In this document: one piece after another, positions 10,876 through 18,756 of the stretch
How positions within the stretch are numbered: the stretch's first letter is position 1
Layout of the letters: the number at the start of each line of letters is the position of its first letter
Assembly: GCA_036741795.1 (NCBI GenBank)
Contig: DAINRO010000001.1
Coordinates: 53,778 to 117,777 of the forward strand
Direction: 5' to 3'
Length of the DNA: 64,000 nucleotides
DNA from: DATKKM01 sp036741795
Lineage (GTDB): Bacteria; Chloroflexota; Dehalococcoidia; SM23-28-2; RBG-16-64-32
The notes under the pieces: generated by a model
Databases searched by the model: none
The model's input: only the letters and a program-made list of their open reading frames with translations
What the model was told of the DNA's origin: nothing
Translations under genes and position numbers: made by a program

Positions 10876-11238
10876 ATGCCCGTGGATATCCGAGTCATCC
10901 ACGTCCGGGAATTCCTGAGAGCCAGGCTAGCGGGCAAGTTCGACTTCGAGGCTACGAAACGGGCGCTATTGGACATCTCCGCCTCAGCCGACGACGACGA
11001 CATCAATGTCTTGATCGACGTGCGAGAGGCACCGGCCTATTTCACGTTCCCCCAGGTTTCTGAGCTTGCCTTCGAGTTTCATAATCTCCGACTTGCCGAG
11101 GGCCGGAAGACGGGAGTGCTGACCACGGAGGACCGCTTCGACCGCGCGCACTTCTTCGCGATGTCGGCGCGTGGGATGGGCGAACAGGTCAGAGCCTTCT
11201 CCTCTTTCGAAGAAGCTTTTGACTGGCTCCAGGGGTAG
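10876..11238 (+). CDS. SpoIIAA-like (STAS fold) protein
   Basis: This is a 120-residue soluble protein starting MPVDIRVIHVREFLRARLAG. The pattern of strand, helix, then LIDVREAPAYF and a late RAFSSFEEAFDWL resembles the SpoIIAA-like family (PF11964) of small STAS-fold proteins. Its role is unknown. The start is the ATG at 10876. There is no ribosome-binding site, but a perfect TATAAT lies at 10860-10865, so the leader would be only about 4 nt. It stands alone between the CoA-transferase (divergent) and tRNA-Ala. Confidence 0.7.
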   Translation: MPVDIRVIHVREFLRARLAGKFDFEATKRALLDISASADDDDINVLIDVREAPAYFTFPQVSELAFEFHNLRLAEGRKTGVLTTEDRFDRAHFFAMSARGMGEQVRAFSSFEEAFDWLQG

Positions 11239-11248
11239 TACGGGCGCG

Positions 11249-11277
11249 TTGCCGCCCTTCTCCCCTGCTGCTACGAT
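11249..11277 (+). promoter_or_regulatory. Promoter of tRNA-Ala (and probably the T-box-mgtC-leuS transcript)
   Basis: TTGCCG (11249-11254), a 17-nt spacer and TACGAT (11272-11277) put transcription start near 11284, about 6 nt before the tRNA 5' end. No second promoter is visible between the tRNA and the T-box leader. Confidence 0.6.
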
Positions 11278-11289
11278 GGGTATTCGCGT

Positions 11290-11365
11290 GGGGCTGTAGC
11301 TCAGCTGGGAGAGCGCGACACTGGCAGTGTCGAGGTCAGGGGTTCGAGCCCCCTCAGCTCCACCA
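11290..11365 (+). tRNA. tRNA-Ala(GGC)
   Basis: The 76-nt cloverleaf has acceptor GGGGCTG pairing with CAGCTCC, D-arm GCTC/GAGC, anticodon stem CGACA/TGTCG with loop CTGGCAG (anticodon GGC, reading GCC), T-arm with GGTTCGAGCCC, and encoded ACCA at the 3' end. The leucine T-box leader begins directly after it. Confidence 0.96.
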
Positions 11366-11605
11366 CCTTCAATCGTAAGGCTGAGAAGGAGAGTAGTAAG
11401 GCCAGCGCCAGAGAGCCGGCGGCGGTGCAAGCCGGCAAACAGGCCTGAACTCGCTCCGAAGCCTCGCCGGTGAGCCAAAGGCTAGCCGGCGACGGCCACC
11501 GCCCGTTACAGCGGCCCGAGTGTCCCTCGCGTTAGTGGGGGGAACCAGGGTGGTACCGCGGAGAAACAAACGCCCTCCGTCCCTGTGGACGAAGGGCGTT
11601 TTATA
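11366..11605 (+). promoter_or_regulatory. T-box riboswitch, leucine type, upstream of mgtC-leuS
   Basis: The canonical T-box sequence AGGGTGGTACCGCG is at 11547-11560; its TGGT bulge can pair with an ACCA tRNA end. Stem I shows the GAGAGTAG element near 11391 and the GGTGCAAGCCGG segment (11424-11435). The likely specifier is CTC (Leu) at 11450-11452 in the context GAACTCG. An intrinsic terminator follows (11569-11602). Uncharged tRNA-Leu should stabilise the antiterminator and switch on both mgtC and leuS. The leader follows the tRNA-Ala CCA end with almost no spacer. Confidence 0.93.
11569..11605 (+). terminator. T-box terminator hairpin (leucine leader)
   Basis: AACGCCCT pairs with AGGGCGTT and GTCC with GGAC around a short loop, followed by TTTTAT. 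It ends 11 nt before the mgtC start codon. Confidence 0.85.
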
Positions 11606-11616
11606 TTGGGAGCAAT

Positions 11617-12120
11617 ATGGACGTATCAGTAGGCGACCAGTTCGAAATACTGGCAAGGCTCCTTCTTGCTGCGCTACTGGGGGCCTTTATCGGACTTGAG
11701 CGTGAACTCAGGGGCTACCCGGCTGGCATTCGCACGATTGCCCTCGTAACCATGGGCGCCTGCCTCTTCACCGATGTCTCCCAGCTCGTGGGTGCCGGCG
11801 ACCGGATAGCGGCCCAGATCGTCACAGGCATCGGGTTTATCGGCGCCGGCCTCATCTTTCGGGAAGGAGAGGGCGTCAAGGGCATCACCACAGCGGCTAC
11901 GATCTGGGCTGCGGCCGCTATTGGCATGGCCATAGGCATTGAGCTGTATGTGGTGGCGATCGCTGGTTCGGGAATCATATTTGCGCTCCTGTGGTCAAGA
12001 CCGGTTACACACCGTATAGAGGAAATCCTGCGCCCGCATGAGGGGGCGTTGCGCTCCAGTTTCGACAACATGGTCAGCGGAGAGAAAGTTACCGACGAAG
12101 AGAAGCGAACGGACGACTAG
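11617..12120 (+). CDS. MgtC/SapB family membrane protein
   Basis: This 167-residue protein has four hydrophobic helices and the MgtC/SapB signature: FIGLERELRGYPAGIRT, then QIVTGIGFIGAGLI and VKGITTAATIWAAAAIG. It lacks the C-terminal soluble domain of Salmonella MgtC, so it is the short SapB-like form. The family is linked to low-Mg2+ survival and inhibition of the F-ATPase in pathogens; the role here is unknown. The ATG at 11617 has GGGAG 4 nt away. It lies between a leucine T-box and leuS, and the leuS ribosome-binding site overlaps its stop, so the pair is an operon under tRNA control. Confidence 0.92.
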   Translation: MDVSVGDQFEILARLLLAALLGAFIGLERELRGYPAGIRTIALVTMGACLFTDVSQLVGAGDRIAAQIVTGIGFIGAGLIFREGEGVKGITTAATIWAAAAIGMAIGIELYVVAIAGSGIIFALLWSRPVTHRIEEILRPHEGALRSSFDNMVSGEKVTDEEKRTDD

Positions 12121-12129
12121 GAGATGGAC

Positions 12130-14595
12130 ATGAGCCAACAGGCTGTCACGAAAAGCGAGCGCTACAATCCCGCCGAAATTGAGCCCCGCTGGCAGCAACG
12201 GTGGGAAGAGTCCGGGATCTACAAGACCGACCTGGGCAATACCCGCGAGAAGTTCTACTGGCTGACGATGCTGCCCTACACCTCGGGCGACCTGCACGTC
12301 GGCCATTGGTATCCCATGGGGCCGTCGGACGCCGGCGCTCGCTTCCACCGGATGAACGGCAAGAACGTCTTCTTCCCCATCGGCTTCGATGCCTTCGGAC
12401 TCCCCGCCGAGAACGCTGCAATCAAGCGCGGCATCCACCCGAAGAAGTGGACCTACGACAACATCGACAGGATGCGCGGCCAACTTCGCACCATGGGCGC
12501 AATGTTCGACTGGGATAGCGAGGTCATCACCGCGGATCCGGAGTTCTACCGCTGGAACCAGTGGTTCTTCCTGAAGATGTTCGAGAAGGGGCTGGCCTAC
12601 CGGAAGAAGGCCCCCGCCAACTGGTGTCCGAGCTGCCAGACCGTCCTCGCCAACGAACAGGTCGTGCAAGGGGCCTGCGAGCGCTGCGGCACGACCGTCA
12701 TCCAGCGCGAGCTGGAGCAGTGGTTCTTCCGCATCCGCGACTACGCCGATGAGCTGCTGGACTTCAGCGGCATGGAGTGGCCCGACCCGGTCGTGACGAT
12801 GCAACGCAACTGGATCGGCCGCTCGGCGGGTCTGGAGGTGGAATTCGGCCTGGACATTGGGGGGGTGGAGGAGAAGGCAATCCGGGTCTTCACGACCCGG
12901 CCCGACACGATACACGGCGTCTCCTTCATGGTCCTGGCGCCGGAGCACCCACTCGTCCCAAGGCTGACCACACCTGAGCAGAAGTCGGAGGTCGAGGCCT
13001 ACGTCGAGCAGGCGCAGCACGAGACCGAGATCGAGCGATTGAGTACGGAGCGCGAGAAGACCGGCGTCTTCACCGGCGCCTACTGCACGAACCGCTTCAA
13101 CGGCGAGGAAGTGCCGATCTGGATCGCGGACTACGCGCTGGCCTGGTACGGGACCGGCGCGGTGATGGGCGTCCCCGCGCACGACGAACGTGACTTCGAG
13201 TTCGCCAAGAAATTCGGGCTGGGTTGCCCGGTTGTCATCGCACCGGCCGACTGGGACGGCGAGTCCCTGGAGGAGGCGTACCTAGAGCCGGGGACGATGG
13301 TTAACTCCGGCCGGTTCGACGGTACGCCAAACGAAGAGGGCAAGGCTGCTGTCATCGCCTACGCCGAAGAGCAGGGCTGGGGCGAGCGCAAGGTCACCTA
13401 CCGCATCCGCGACTGGCTGATCTCGCGCCAGCGCTACTGGGGCACGCCGATCCCAATGCTCTACTGCGAAAAAGATGGCATCGTCCCGGTTCCCGAGGAT
13501 CAGCTCCCGGTTGTCCTGCCCGAGGATGCCGAGTTCAGCCCAACCGGCGAATCCCCCCTCGTGAAACACGAGGGGTTCTTAAACACCACTTGCCCAAAGT
13601 GCGGCGGCCCCGCTCGCCGCGAGACTGACACCATGGACACGTTCATGGACAGCAACTGGTATTTCGTCCGCTACCTGTCCCCGGACTACCACGAAGGCCC
13701 GGTCGATCCAGAGGTCGCTAACACCTGGCTCCCGGTGGACCAGTACACGGGCGGCGCCGAGCACGCCGTCATGCACCTGCTGTACTCGCGCTTCTTTTGG
13801 AAGGTCGCTCGGGATATGGGCTTGCTGACGGGCGACGAACCGTATCTGCGGCTGTTCAACCAGGGCCAGATACTTGGGCCGGATGGACAGCGCATGTCGA
13901 AGTCGCGTGGCAACGTCGTCGCGCCGGACGAGCAGGTTCAGAAGTACGGCGCCGACGCATTCCGCTGCTTCCTGATGTTCATCGGGCCATGGGAGGACGG
14001 CGGCCCCTTCAACCTCGAAGGCATAAGCGGAATCGAGCGCTGGCTGAACCGCGTGTGGGCCCTTGTGCTGGGAGAGACAACGGCTTTCGGCGATCCCGGC
14101 GAGGATGCCACACGTGAGATGCGCCACCTCACCCACAAGACGCTACGCCGCGTTACGGCAGACTACGAGGGGTTCCGCTGGAATACCGCCATCGCGGCGC
14201 TCATGGAGATGGCTAACGGCCTTTCCCGCGCCCGCGAGGCAGGCCCGGTGGACCAGGCCGCCTGGGAAGAAGCAACCGAGAAGCTAATGCTGATGATAGC
14301 GCCCCTCACCCCCCACCTCGCCGAGGAGCTGTGGGAGCGGACCGGCCACGAGTTCAGCGTCCACCTGCAGCGTTGGCCGGCCTACGACGAAGGCCTGGCC
14401 AGCGAAGATGCGATCACGCTGGTCGTCCAGGTGAACGGCAAAGTCCGCGACCGGATCACCGTGGCTGCGGACATCACCGAGGACGATGCGAAGCGAATCG
14501 CCCTCGAAAGCGAGGCGGTTACCCGCCAGCTGGCTGGGGGCGAACCACGCAAAGTGATTTATGTGCCAGGCAAACTGGTCAACATCGTCGCCTGA
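12130..14595 (+). CDS. leuS: Leucyl-tRNA synthetase
   Basis: LeuRS charges tRNA-Leu. The 821-residue class Ia enzyme has the HIGH motif as HVGH (residues 56-59, after PYTSGDL), the zinc-site CPSC/CERC region, the CP1 editing domain with FTTRPDTIHG and GTGAVMGVPAHDERD, and the RMSKS loop at 588-592. The ATG at 12130 is chosen because AGGAG (12119-12123) lies 6 nt before it; the in-frame ATG at 12124 would be too close to that site. It is the second gene of the T-box-controlled operon. Confidence 0.98.
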   Translation: MSQQAVTKSERYNPAEIEPRWQQRWEESGIYKTDLGNTREKFYWLTMLPYTSGDLHVGHWYPMGPSDAGARFHRMNGKNVFFPIGFDAFGLPAENAAIKRGIHPKKWTYDNIDRMRGQLRTMGAMFDWDSEVITADPEFYRWNQWFFLKMFEKGLAYRKKAPANWCPSCQTVLANEQVVQGACERCGTTVIQRELEQWFFRIRDYADELLDFSGMEWPDPVVTMQRNWIGRSAGLEVEFGLDIGGVEEKAIRVFTTRPDTIHGVSFMVLAPEHPLVPRLTTPEQKSEVEAYVEQAQHETEIERLSTEREKTGVFTGAYCTNRFNGEEVPIWIADYALAWYGTGAVMGVPAHDERDFEFAKKFGLGCPVVIAPADWDGESLEEAYLEPGTMVNSGRFDGTPNEEGKAAVIAYAEEQGWGERKVTYRIRDWLISRQRYWGTPIPMLYCEKDGIVPVPEDQLPVVLPEDAEFSPTGESPLVKHEGFLNTTCPKCGGPARRETDTMDTFMDSNWYFVRYLSPDYHEGPVDPEVANTWLPVDQYTGGAEHAVMHLLYSRFFWKVARDMGLLTGDEPYLRLFNQGQILGPDGQRMSKSRGNVVAPDEQVQKYGADAFRCFLMFIGPWEDGGPFNLEGISGIERWLNRVWALVLGETTAFGDPGEDATREMRHLTHKTLRRVTADYEGFRWNTAIAALMEMANGLSRAREAGPVDQAAWEEATEKLMLMIAPLTPHLAEELWERTGHEFSVHLQRWPAYDEGLASEDAITLVVQVNGKVRDRITVAADITEDDAKRIALESEAVTRQLAGGEPRKVIYVPGKLVNIVA

Positions 14596-14627
14596 TTTCT
14601 GGGCTGCTCATCACGCGCTTCAAGCCG

Positions 14628-14633
14628 TAAACT
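14628..14633 (+). promoter_or_regulatory. -10 element for leaderless SRPBCC gene mRNA
   Basis: TAAACT ends exactly 6 nt before the GTG at 14640, and no ribosome-binding site is present, so +1 would be the start codon itself. Confidence 0.5.
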
Positions 14634-14639
14634 TGGGTC

Positions 14640-15143
14640 GTGCCACACGTCTCCGTCAGTGAAATCATCCCCGCCTCGCGGGCTGAGGTGTGGTCCGTAC
14701 TGTCCGATATCGCGCACGCCGGTCGCTGGAATAAGGCCTGGACCCGGATTGAGTTCACATCGAACCAGACCCACGGCGCCGGCACCCGATTCCGTGCGCT
14801 GACTGAATCGGGTGACGACTTCGAGTTCGAGATCGCGACCTGGTCTGCTCCCGAGCACCTCGAGGTACGGCCCCTGCGAGATACCGGAGAACTGCGGTAC
14901 CCTGTGATGCTGGAATCGCACGAGTTTCGGCTGAATCCATCGGAGTCCGGCGACGAAACCTTACTGGAGCTGAGAGCGAACGCCTCGGCCCATGGGCTGA
15001 AGGGGCGGTTGATTGCGGCGTTCATCTGGCCTGGCCACCAAAGAGAGGGGCTCAAAGCCGCTCTCGACGAGATCTCGGAGGCAGTGACGGGTATCGCATC
15101 GCCCGTGGAACCCACCGGGCCATCTGAGCCGTTATCCAGTTAG
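14640..15143 (+). CDS. SRPBCC (polyketide cyclase/dehydrase-like) protein
   Basis: This 167-residue protein starts MPHVSVSEIIPASRAEVWSV and has the helix-grip START-like pattern (VWSVLSDIAHAGRWNKAW near the N terminus, with an amphipathic C-terminal helix after RLIAAFIWPG). Such proteins bind hydrophobic ligands; no catalytic residues can be named. The start is GTG. It is followed within 4 nt by the surface protease gene, which may be cotranscribed. Confidence 0.8.
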   Translation: MPHVSVSEIIPASRAEVWSVLSDIAHAGRWNKAWTRIEFTSNQTHGAGTRFRALTESGDDFEFEIATWSAPEHLEVRPLRDTGELRYPVMLESHEFRLNPSESGDETLLELRANASAHGLKGRLIAAFIWPGHQREGLKAALDEISEAVTGIASPVEPTGPSEPLSS

Positions 15144-15147
15144 ACCT

Positions 15148-17112
15148 ATGCTCAGCATCTCCATCCGCATCTCGCTTGTCGCGGCGGCGGCAGGGTTGTC
15201 CGTTTCCCTGGTCAATTCGGGTAAGGTAGCTGCCGCTGATGACCTGGCGGTGACCTCGACCATCGTCTATGACGTACAGACTTCTGACGTCCCGGTGCGT
15301 GTCACCTGGGATGTCTCGATCACCGACAACGACCCGGAGACTCAGCCCAGCGGCTCCGGGGTGCTTGTCTTCTATGACACGGTGAATTTGCCAGTAATTC
15401 GGGGTGCGACTGGCGTCGCGGTGACAGATGAAGCAGGACGACTACTGACGTGGAGCCTGAGTGACCCGGGACGAGGTGTCGCGGAGAGCATTGCAATAGG
15501 GCTTTCCGATCCCCTGTTCTATGGAGAGTCCGCGAAACTCCGGATTGTTTATACGGTTCCGCCAGAACGGACCGAGGGGATCCTCGTGACCCCGAACTAT
15601 GCCTACATCCCGGTCATCACTGCCGGCGATGAATCGACGGTCGTTGTCAACACACCAGTTGGGAATGGTTGGGAGACAACGCTCGAAGCCAGCGAATGCC
15701 CTGCCGCCTCCGCGAACAGTTTCAACTGCAGCGGTGGAGGTGATGGTGCGTACGTGGCGGCGACGGTCGAAACGGTCAAACCAGGGGCGGTCGCCCGGAC
15801 CATTTTCGTTGTAGAGATGGAGAAAGAGCCCCTCCAAATCGAGCTTGCCTACTTGCAAGGAGAGGACGCGGCCGCGACCCATCAACGCGAATTGCTAACC
15901 GCAGCCCTTCCACTCATAGAGGAGATCTACGGCGTGGCGTACGATGGGCCACCTGCCGTGACTGTCGCTCACGGAGGGCGCCAGTCTGTCCTGGGATACG
16001 AAGGGTTAGCCACCTGCTCGGCCACCGGTTGCGTTCTTGTTGTGTCACCGGTGGCAGACGATTACACGGTGTTGCACGAGGCTACGCACCTCTGGTCAGA
16101 CCTGTACACCAAGCGCTGGCTGGCCGAGGGATTCGCGGAGCTCGTATCCCACGAGGCAATACCTCTCCTGCCTCCGGGGTTGTTCCAGGGTGGAATCCCG
16201 GTGCGCCGGGCCTCCGGCGCCAACTTGCAACTGGATGACTGGGGGGATGCCGGCTCGATCATTGGCGCCGATCCCGAAGAAGTCGCGGTGATCGAGGCCG
16301 GGTACGACTACTCCCTGCGCTTCCTGGAGTCCCTGCGGTCGACGTATGGGCTGGACATGCTGCGAGCCGTGAACCGGTCGATCGTTGCGACTGGCCCGAG
16401 CGATAGCCGCAAGTTCATGGACCTCGTCGAGCAGTCCACACAGGAGACACTCGACTCCGACTTTCTGCTCTGGGTCTTTCCCGATTCTTACCGCGCGATC
16501 CTCGAACAGCGGCGCCAGGCCAATACCAGGCTGGCAGCCTTGCGGGCGACTCTGGCTGAGGAGGGACTACCGGATACGGCGTTGGTCTCCATCCAGCAGC
16601 AGGTCGCGGGCTGGTCGTTCTCGGACGCCCTCGTCGGCATCGAACAACTCGAAACGAACCTGAATACTTATATCGAACTAAGCAGTCAGCTTGAATCGCT
16701 TGAGACGGACTCGGAAGCGGCTGGGCTTGTACTTTCCAGTGAGGTTGCGGACGCACTGAACCGATTCGACTTCACGGCCGCAACCAACCTCATCGCCTCG
16801 TCGCGACGGGCTCTCGATCTTTACATCGAGGCCCAGGAGGAAGTCGATGCCGACCGGAACATCTGGGCGGAATTTGGCCTGCTCGGAAGCGATCCAGAGG
16901 ATGAACTACAGAAGGCAGCGCAGGCATTCGAAGACGGCCAATTTACGGAATCAGCGGAGCAGTCTGAAGAGGCCATCAATCTGGTTTCGGACGCGCAGCA
17001 GCAGGCAATGCAACGGGTGCTGATCGTTGGCGGCTTCCTGCTGGTAATGGCGATCTGCGTTGGCCTCGCGGTCGCCATCGGACGATGGCGCTACCACGTG
17101 GCACACGTCTAA
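15148..17112 (+). CDS. Membrane-anchored extracellular gluzincin-like metalloprotease (peptidase MA-like)
   Basis: The 654-residue product has an N-terminal signal peptide (about residues 1-30), a beta-rich N-terminal region, a zinc-protease core with HEATH at 310-314 and WLAEGFAE containing Glu327, a long helical C-terminal region, and a final transmembrane helix near 627-648. H-E-x-x-H plus downstream E in a W-x-x-EG-A context is the gluzincin pattern of peptidase MA and M1 families. The spacing of 12 residues from the second His to the Glu is shorter than the 18 of M1. It is probably a cell-surface protease; substrates are unknown. Confidence 0.75.
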   Translation: MLSISIRISLVAAAAGLSVSLVNSGKVAAADDLAVTSTIVYDVQTSDVPVRVTWDVSITDNDPETQPSGSGVLVFYDTVNLPVIRGATGVAVTDEAGRLLTWSLSDPGRGVAESIAIGLSDPLFYGESAKLRIVYTVPPERTEGILVTPNYAYIPVITAGDESTVVVNTPVGNGWETTLEASECPAASANSFNCSGGGDGAYVAATVETVKPGAVARTIFVVEMEKEPLQIELAYLQGEDAAATHQRELLTAALPLIEEIYGVAYDGPPAVTVAHGGRQSVLGYEGLATCSATGCVLVVSPVADDYTVLHEATHLWSDLYTKRWLAEGFAELVSHEAIPLLPPGLFQGGIPVRRASGANLQLDDWGDAGSIIGADPEEVAVIEAGYDYSLRFLESLRSTYGLDMLRAVNRSIVATGPSDSRKFMDLVEQSTQETLDSDFLLWVFPDSYRAILEQRRQANTRLAALRATLAEEGLPDTALVSIQQQVAGWSFSDALVGIEQLETNLNTYIELSSQLESLETDSEAAGLVLSSEVADALNRFDFTAATNLIASSRRALDLYIEAQEEVDADRNIWAEFGLLGSDPEDELQKAAQAFEDGQFTESAEQSEEAINLVSDAQQQAMQRVLIVGGFLLVMAICVGLAVAIGRWRYHVAHV

Positions 17113-17116
17113 GCGC

Positions 17117-17647
17117 CTAGCCGCCGGGGCGTTCGGTGGAGCGGGCTTCGAGGGCATCAATCCCGTTCCTCACGGTCCCCAGGAAACTCTCGAGTTGGTC
17201 CTCCAGGCGGCGAAGCGTTTGCAGGGAGTAGGCATCGGCCTCGCGCATCTCGCGTCTGCTCTCCGTGAGTGATTCATCGAGCCTGCCCCTCGCCTGTTCC
17301 TCTGCCGACCGCAATAACTCCCGGGCCTTTTCTTCCGCCGCCGAGACCACTTCACGGGCGCGGGTCTGCGCAGCCTGCACTACCTCCGTTTGGGCGAGGC
17401 GCTTCTCCAATTGTTCGTCGGCCTCGGCCAGACGTTCCTGCGCCTGATGTTCACCTTCGCGAACGATCTCATCCCTTCGATCGACGACATCCCTGGCGTC
17501 ATACACCTCCCGGGGCAGGGCCACGCGCAGCTGATCTACGAGGTCGATGAGCTGCTGGCGGGAAACGACAACGCCGCCGCCAAGCGGGAGCTTCCGGGCA
17601 TCGGCGGCAATCTCTTCCAGCCGGTCGATGAGGTGTAGTACGTCCAA
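17117..17647 (-). CDS. Coiled-coil protein, DivIVA / ATP-synthase-b-like
   Basis: This 176-residue protein has a short N-terminal helical region with VSRQQLIDLVDQLRVALP, then a nearly continuous charged coiled coil rich in Glu, Arg and Ala (about residues 55-165). It has no membrane segment or catalytic motif. Chloroflexota genomes often carry such a protein beside coaD, annotated as DivIVA-like or V-type ATPase subunit H-like; its job is unknown. It begins with TTG right after the coaD stop and belongs to the GH18-like-rsmD-coaD operon. Confidence 0.75.
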   Translation of the reverse strand: MDVLHLIDRLEEIAADARKLPLGGGVVVSRQQLIDLVDQLRVALPREVYDARDVVDRRDEIVREGEHQAQERLAEADEQLEKRLAQTEVVQAAQTRAREVVSAAEEKARELLRSAEEQARGRLDESLTESRREMREADAYSLQTLRRLEDQLESFLGTVRNGIDALEARSTERPGG

Positions 17648-17648
17648 T

Positions 17649-18140
17649 CTAGCCCTTGCGTCCCTTGCCGAACTTGCCCTCGAGGGCCTTCACCACTCCC
17701 GCCGGAACAAGGTCCCCGACGTCGTATCCCAGGCTCGTCACCTCACGGATTCGGTGTCCACTCACGTACAGGTGCTCAAGGCTTGCCATGAGGTACACGG
17801 ACTCGATCTCGGGCGCCATCTTCTTGTTCATCAGGGTCATGTCGAGCTCGGCTTCGAAGTCAGTGACGGCGCGGATTCCGCGGACGAGGACACGCGCATC
17901 ACGTTCGCGGGCGAAGTCCACAACGAGGCCCTCGAAGCTGGTCACTTCGACGTTGGGAAGATGGGCGACAGATCCAGCAAAAAGCTCAACCCGTTCCTCT
18001 GTTGAAAATAGCGCCCGTTCCGGCGGGAGGGCGTAGATCGCCACCACGACGTTCTCGAAAAGGCCGGCCGCCCTCTGGGCGATGTCCACGTGACCATTGG
18101 TGACGGGATCGAAGCGCCCCGGATAAATGGCTGTCAGCAA
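17649..18140 (-). CDS. coaD: Phosphopantetheine adenylyltransferase
   Basis: CoaD adenylates 4'-phosphopantetheine in CoA synthesis. The 163-residue protein has the nucleotidyltransferase motif YPGRFDPVTNGH at its start, then VLVRGIRAVTDFEAELDMT and MASLEHLYVSG. The second ATP motif is VSGHRIREV rather than the usual SSS-x-V/I-RE. I place the start at TTG 18140 because GGAGG lies 9 nt upstream and the protein then begins two residues before the conserved strand. Earlier starts would overlap rsmD. Confidence 0.95.
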   Translation of the reverse strand: MLTAIYPGRFDPVTNGHVDIAQRAAGLFENVVVAIYALPPERALFSTEERVELFAGSVAHLPNVEVTSFEGLVVDFARERDARVLVRGIRAVTDFEAELDMTLMNKKMAPEIESVYLMASLEHLYVSGHRIREVTSLGYDVGDLVPAGVVKALEGKFGKGRKG

Positions 18141-18165
18141 ATTACTCGTCCTCCCATGTGTTCCG

Positions 18166-18744
18166 TCAATTATCGTCAGACGCGACGTAGATGGCCACTG
18201 CACCATCTCCGTGCTTGATTGTCTTCCTCAGGCGGAACTGGGCAAGGGAAGCTGGTGCATCTCCCCTCGATGAGTGCTCAACTGCGATTGTTGCCGTCAC
18301 GCGATCGAAAACCGTCGTCGCTGCCAATTTCGCCATCGTTGGCCAGGCCTCAGTGTCGTCGTACGGCGGATCCGCAAGGATTAGTGTGACACCGGGTTCC
18401 AGCGCCGGAACAACGCGCGTAATGTCCCCGGTGTGGACCGCGGCTCTTGAGTCCAGGCCCGTGACTTTCAGGTTGGCCTGGATCACCCTGGCCATGCCGG
18501 AGTTACGCTCAACGAAGTCGCACCATTCGGCGCCCCTGCTGAGCGCTTCGATGCCCAAAGCACCGGTGCCTGCGTATAGATCGACCACGTGGGTAATGTC
18601 AGTGTCTAGCGCGTTCAGGGCAGAGAATAGAGCGCCCTTCAGCATGTCAGAAGTTGGCCGCACCGTCGGTGTCCAGTTTCCCGCCTTCCTCGTCGGCGGA
18701 CCTTTCAGGCGGCGACCCCGGGCACTGCCCGCTATCACGCGCAA
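18166..18744 (-). CDS. rsmD: 16S rRNA (guanine(966)-N2)-methyltransferase
   Basis: RsmD methylates G966 of 16S rRNA in the 30S subunit. The 192-residue protein starts with the family-typical RVIAGSARGRRL, then RPTSDMLKGALFSAL, the SAM site VVDLYAGTGALGIEALSRGA and the catalytic DPPY motif (LILADPPYDD). The start is TTG. It lies between the GH18-like gene (13-nt gap) and coaD, a common rsmD-coaD pairing. Confidence 0.95.
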   Translation of the reverse strand: MRVIAGSARGRRLKGPPTRKAGNWTPTVRPTSDMLKGALFSALNALDTDITHVVDLYAGTGALGIEALSRGAEWCDFVERNSGMARVIQANLKVTGLDSRAAVHTGDITRVVPALEPGVTLILADPPYDDTEAWPTMAKLAATTVFDRVTATIAVEHSSRGDAPASLAQFRLRKTIKHGDGAVAIYVASDDN

Positions 18745-18756
18745 GGCAGGATTGAC

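Noticed and set aside
12124..12129. leuS start at the first ATG (12124)
   Set aside because: That ATG is one base from the AGGAG site, too close; the ATG at 12130 has normal spacing.
11995..13182. 395-codon open frame antisense to leuS
   Set aside because: leuS is certain here, and the antisense frame has the composition of a shadow.
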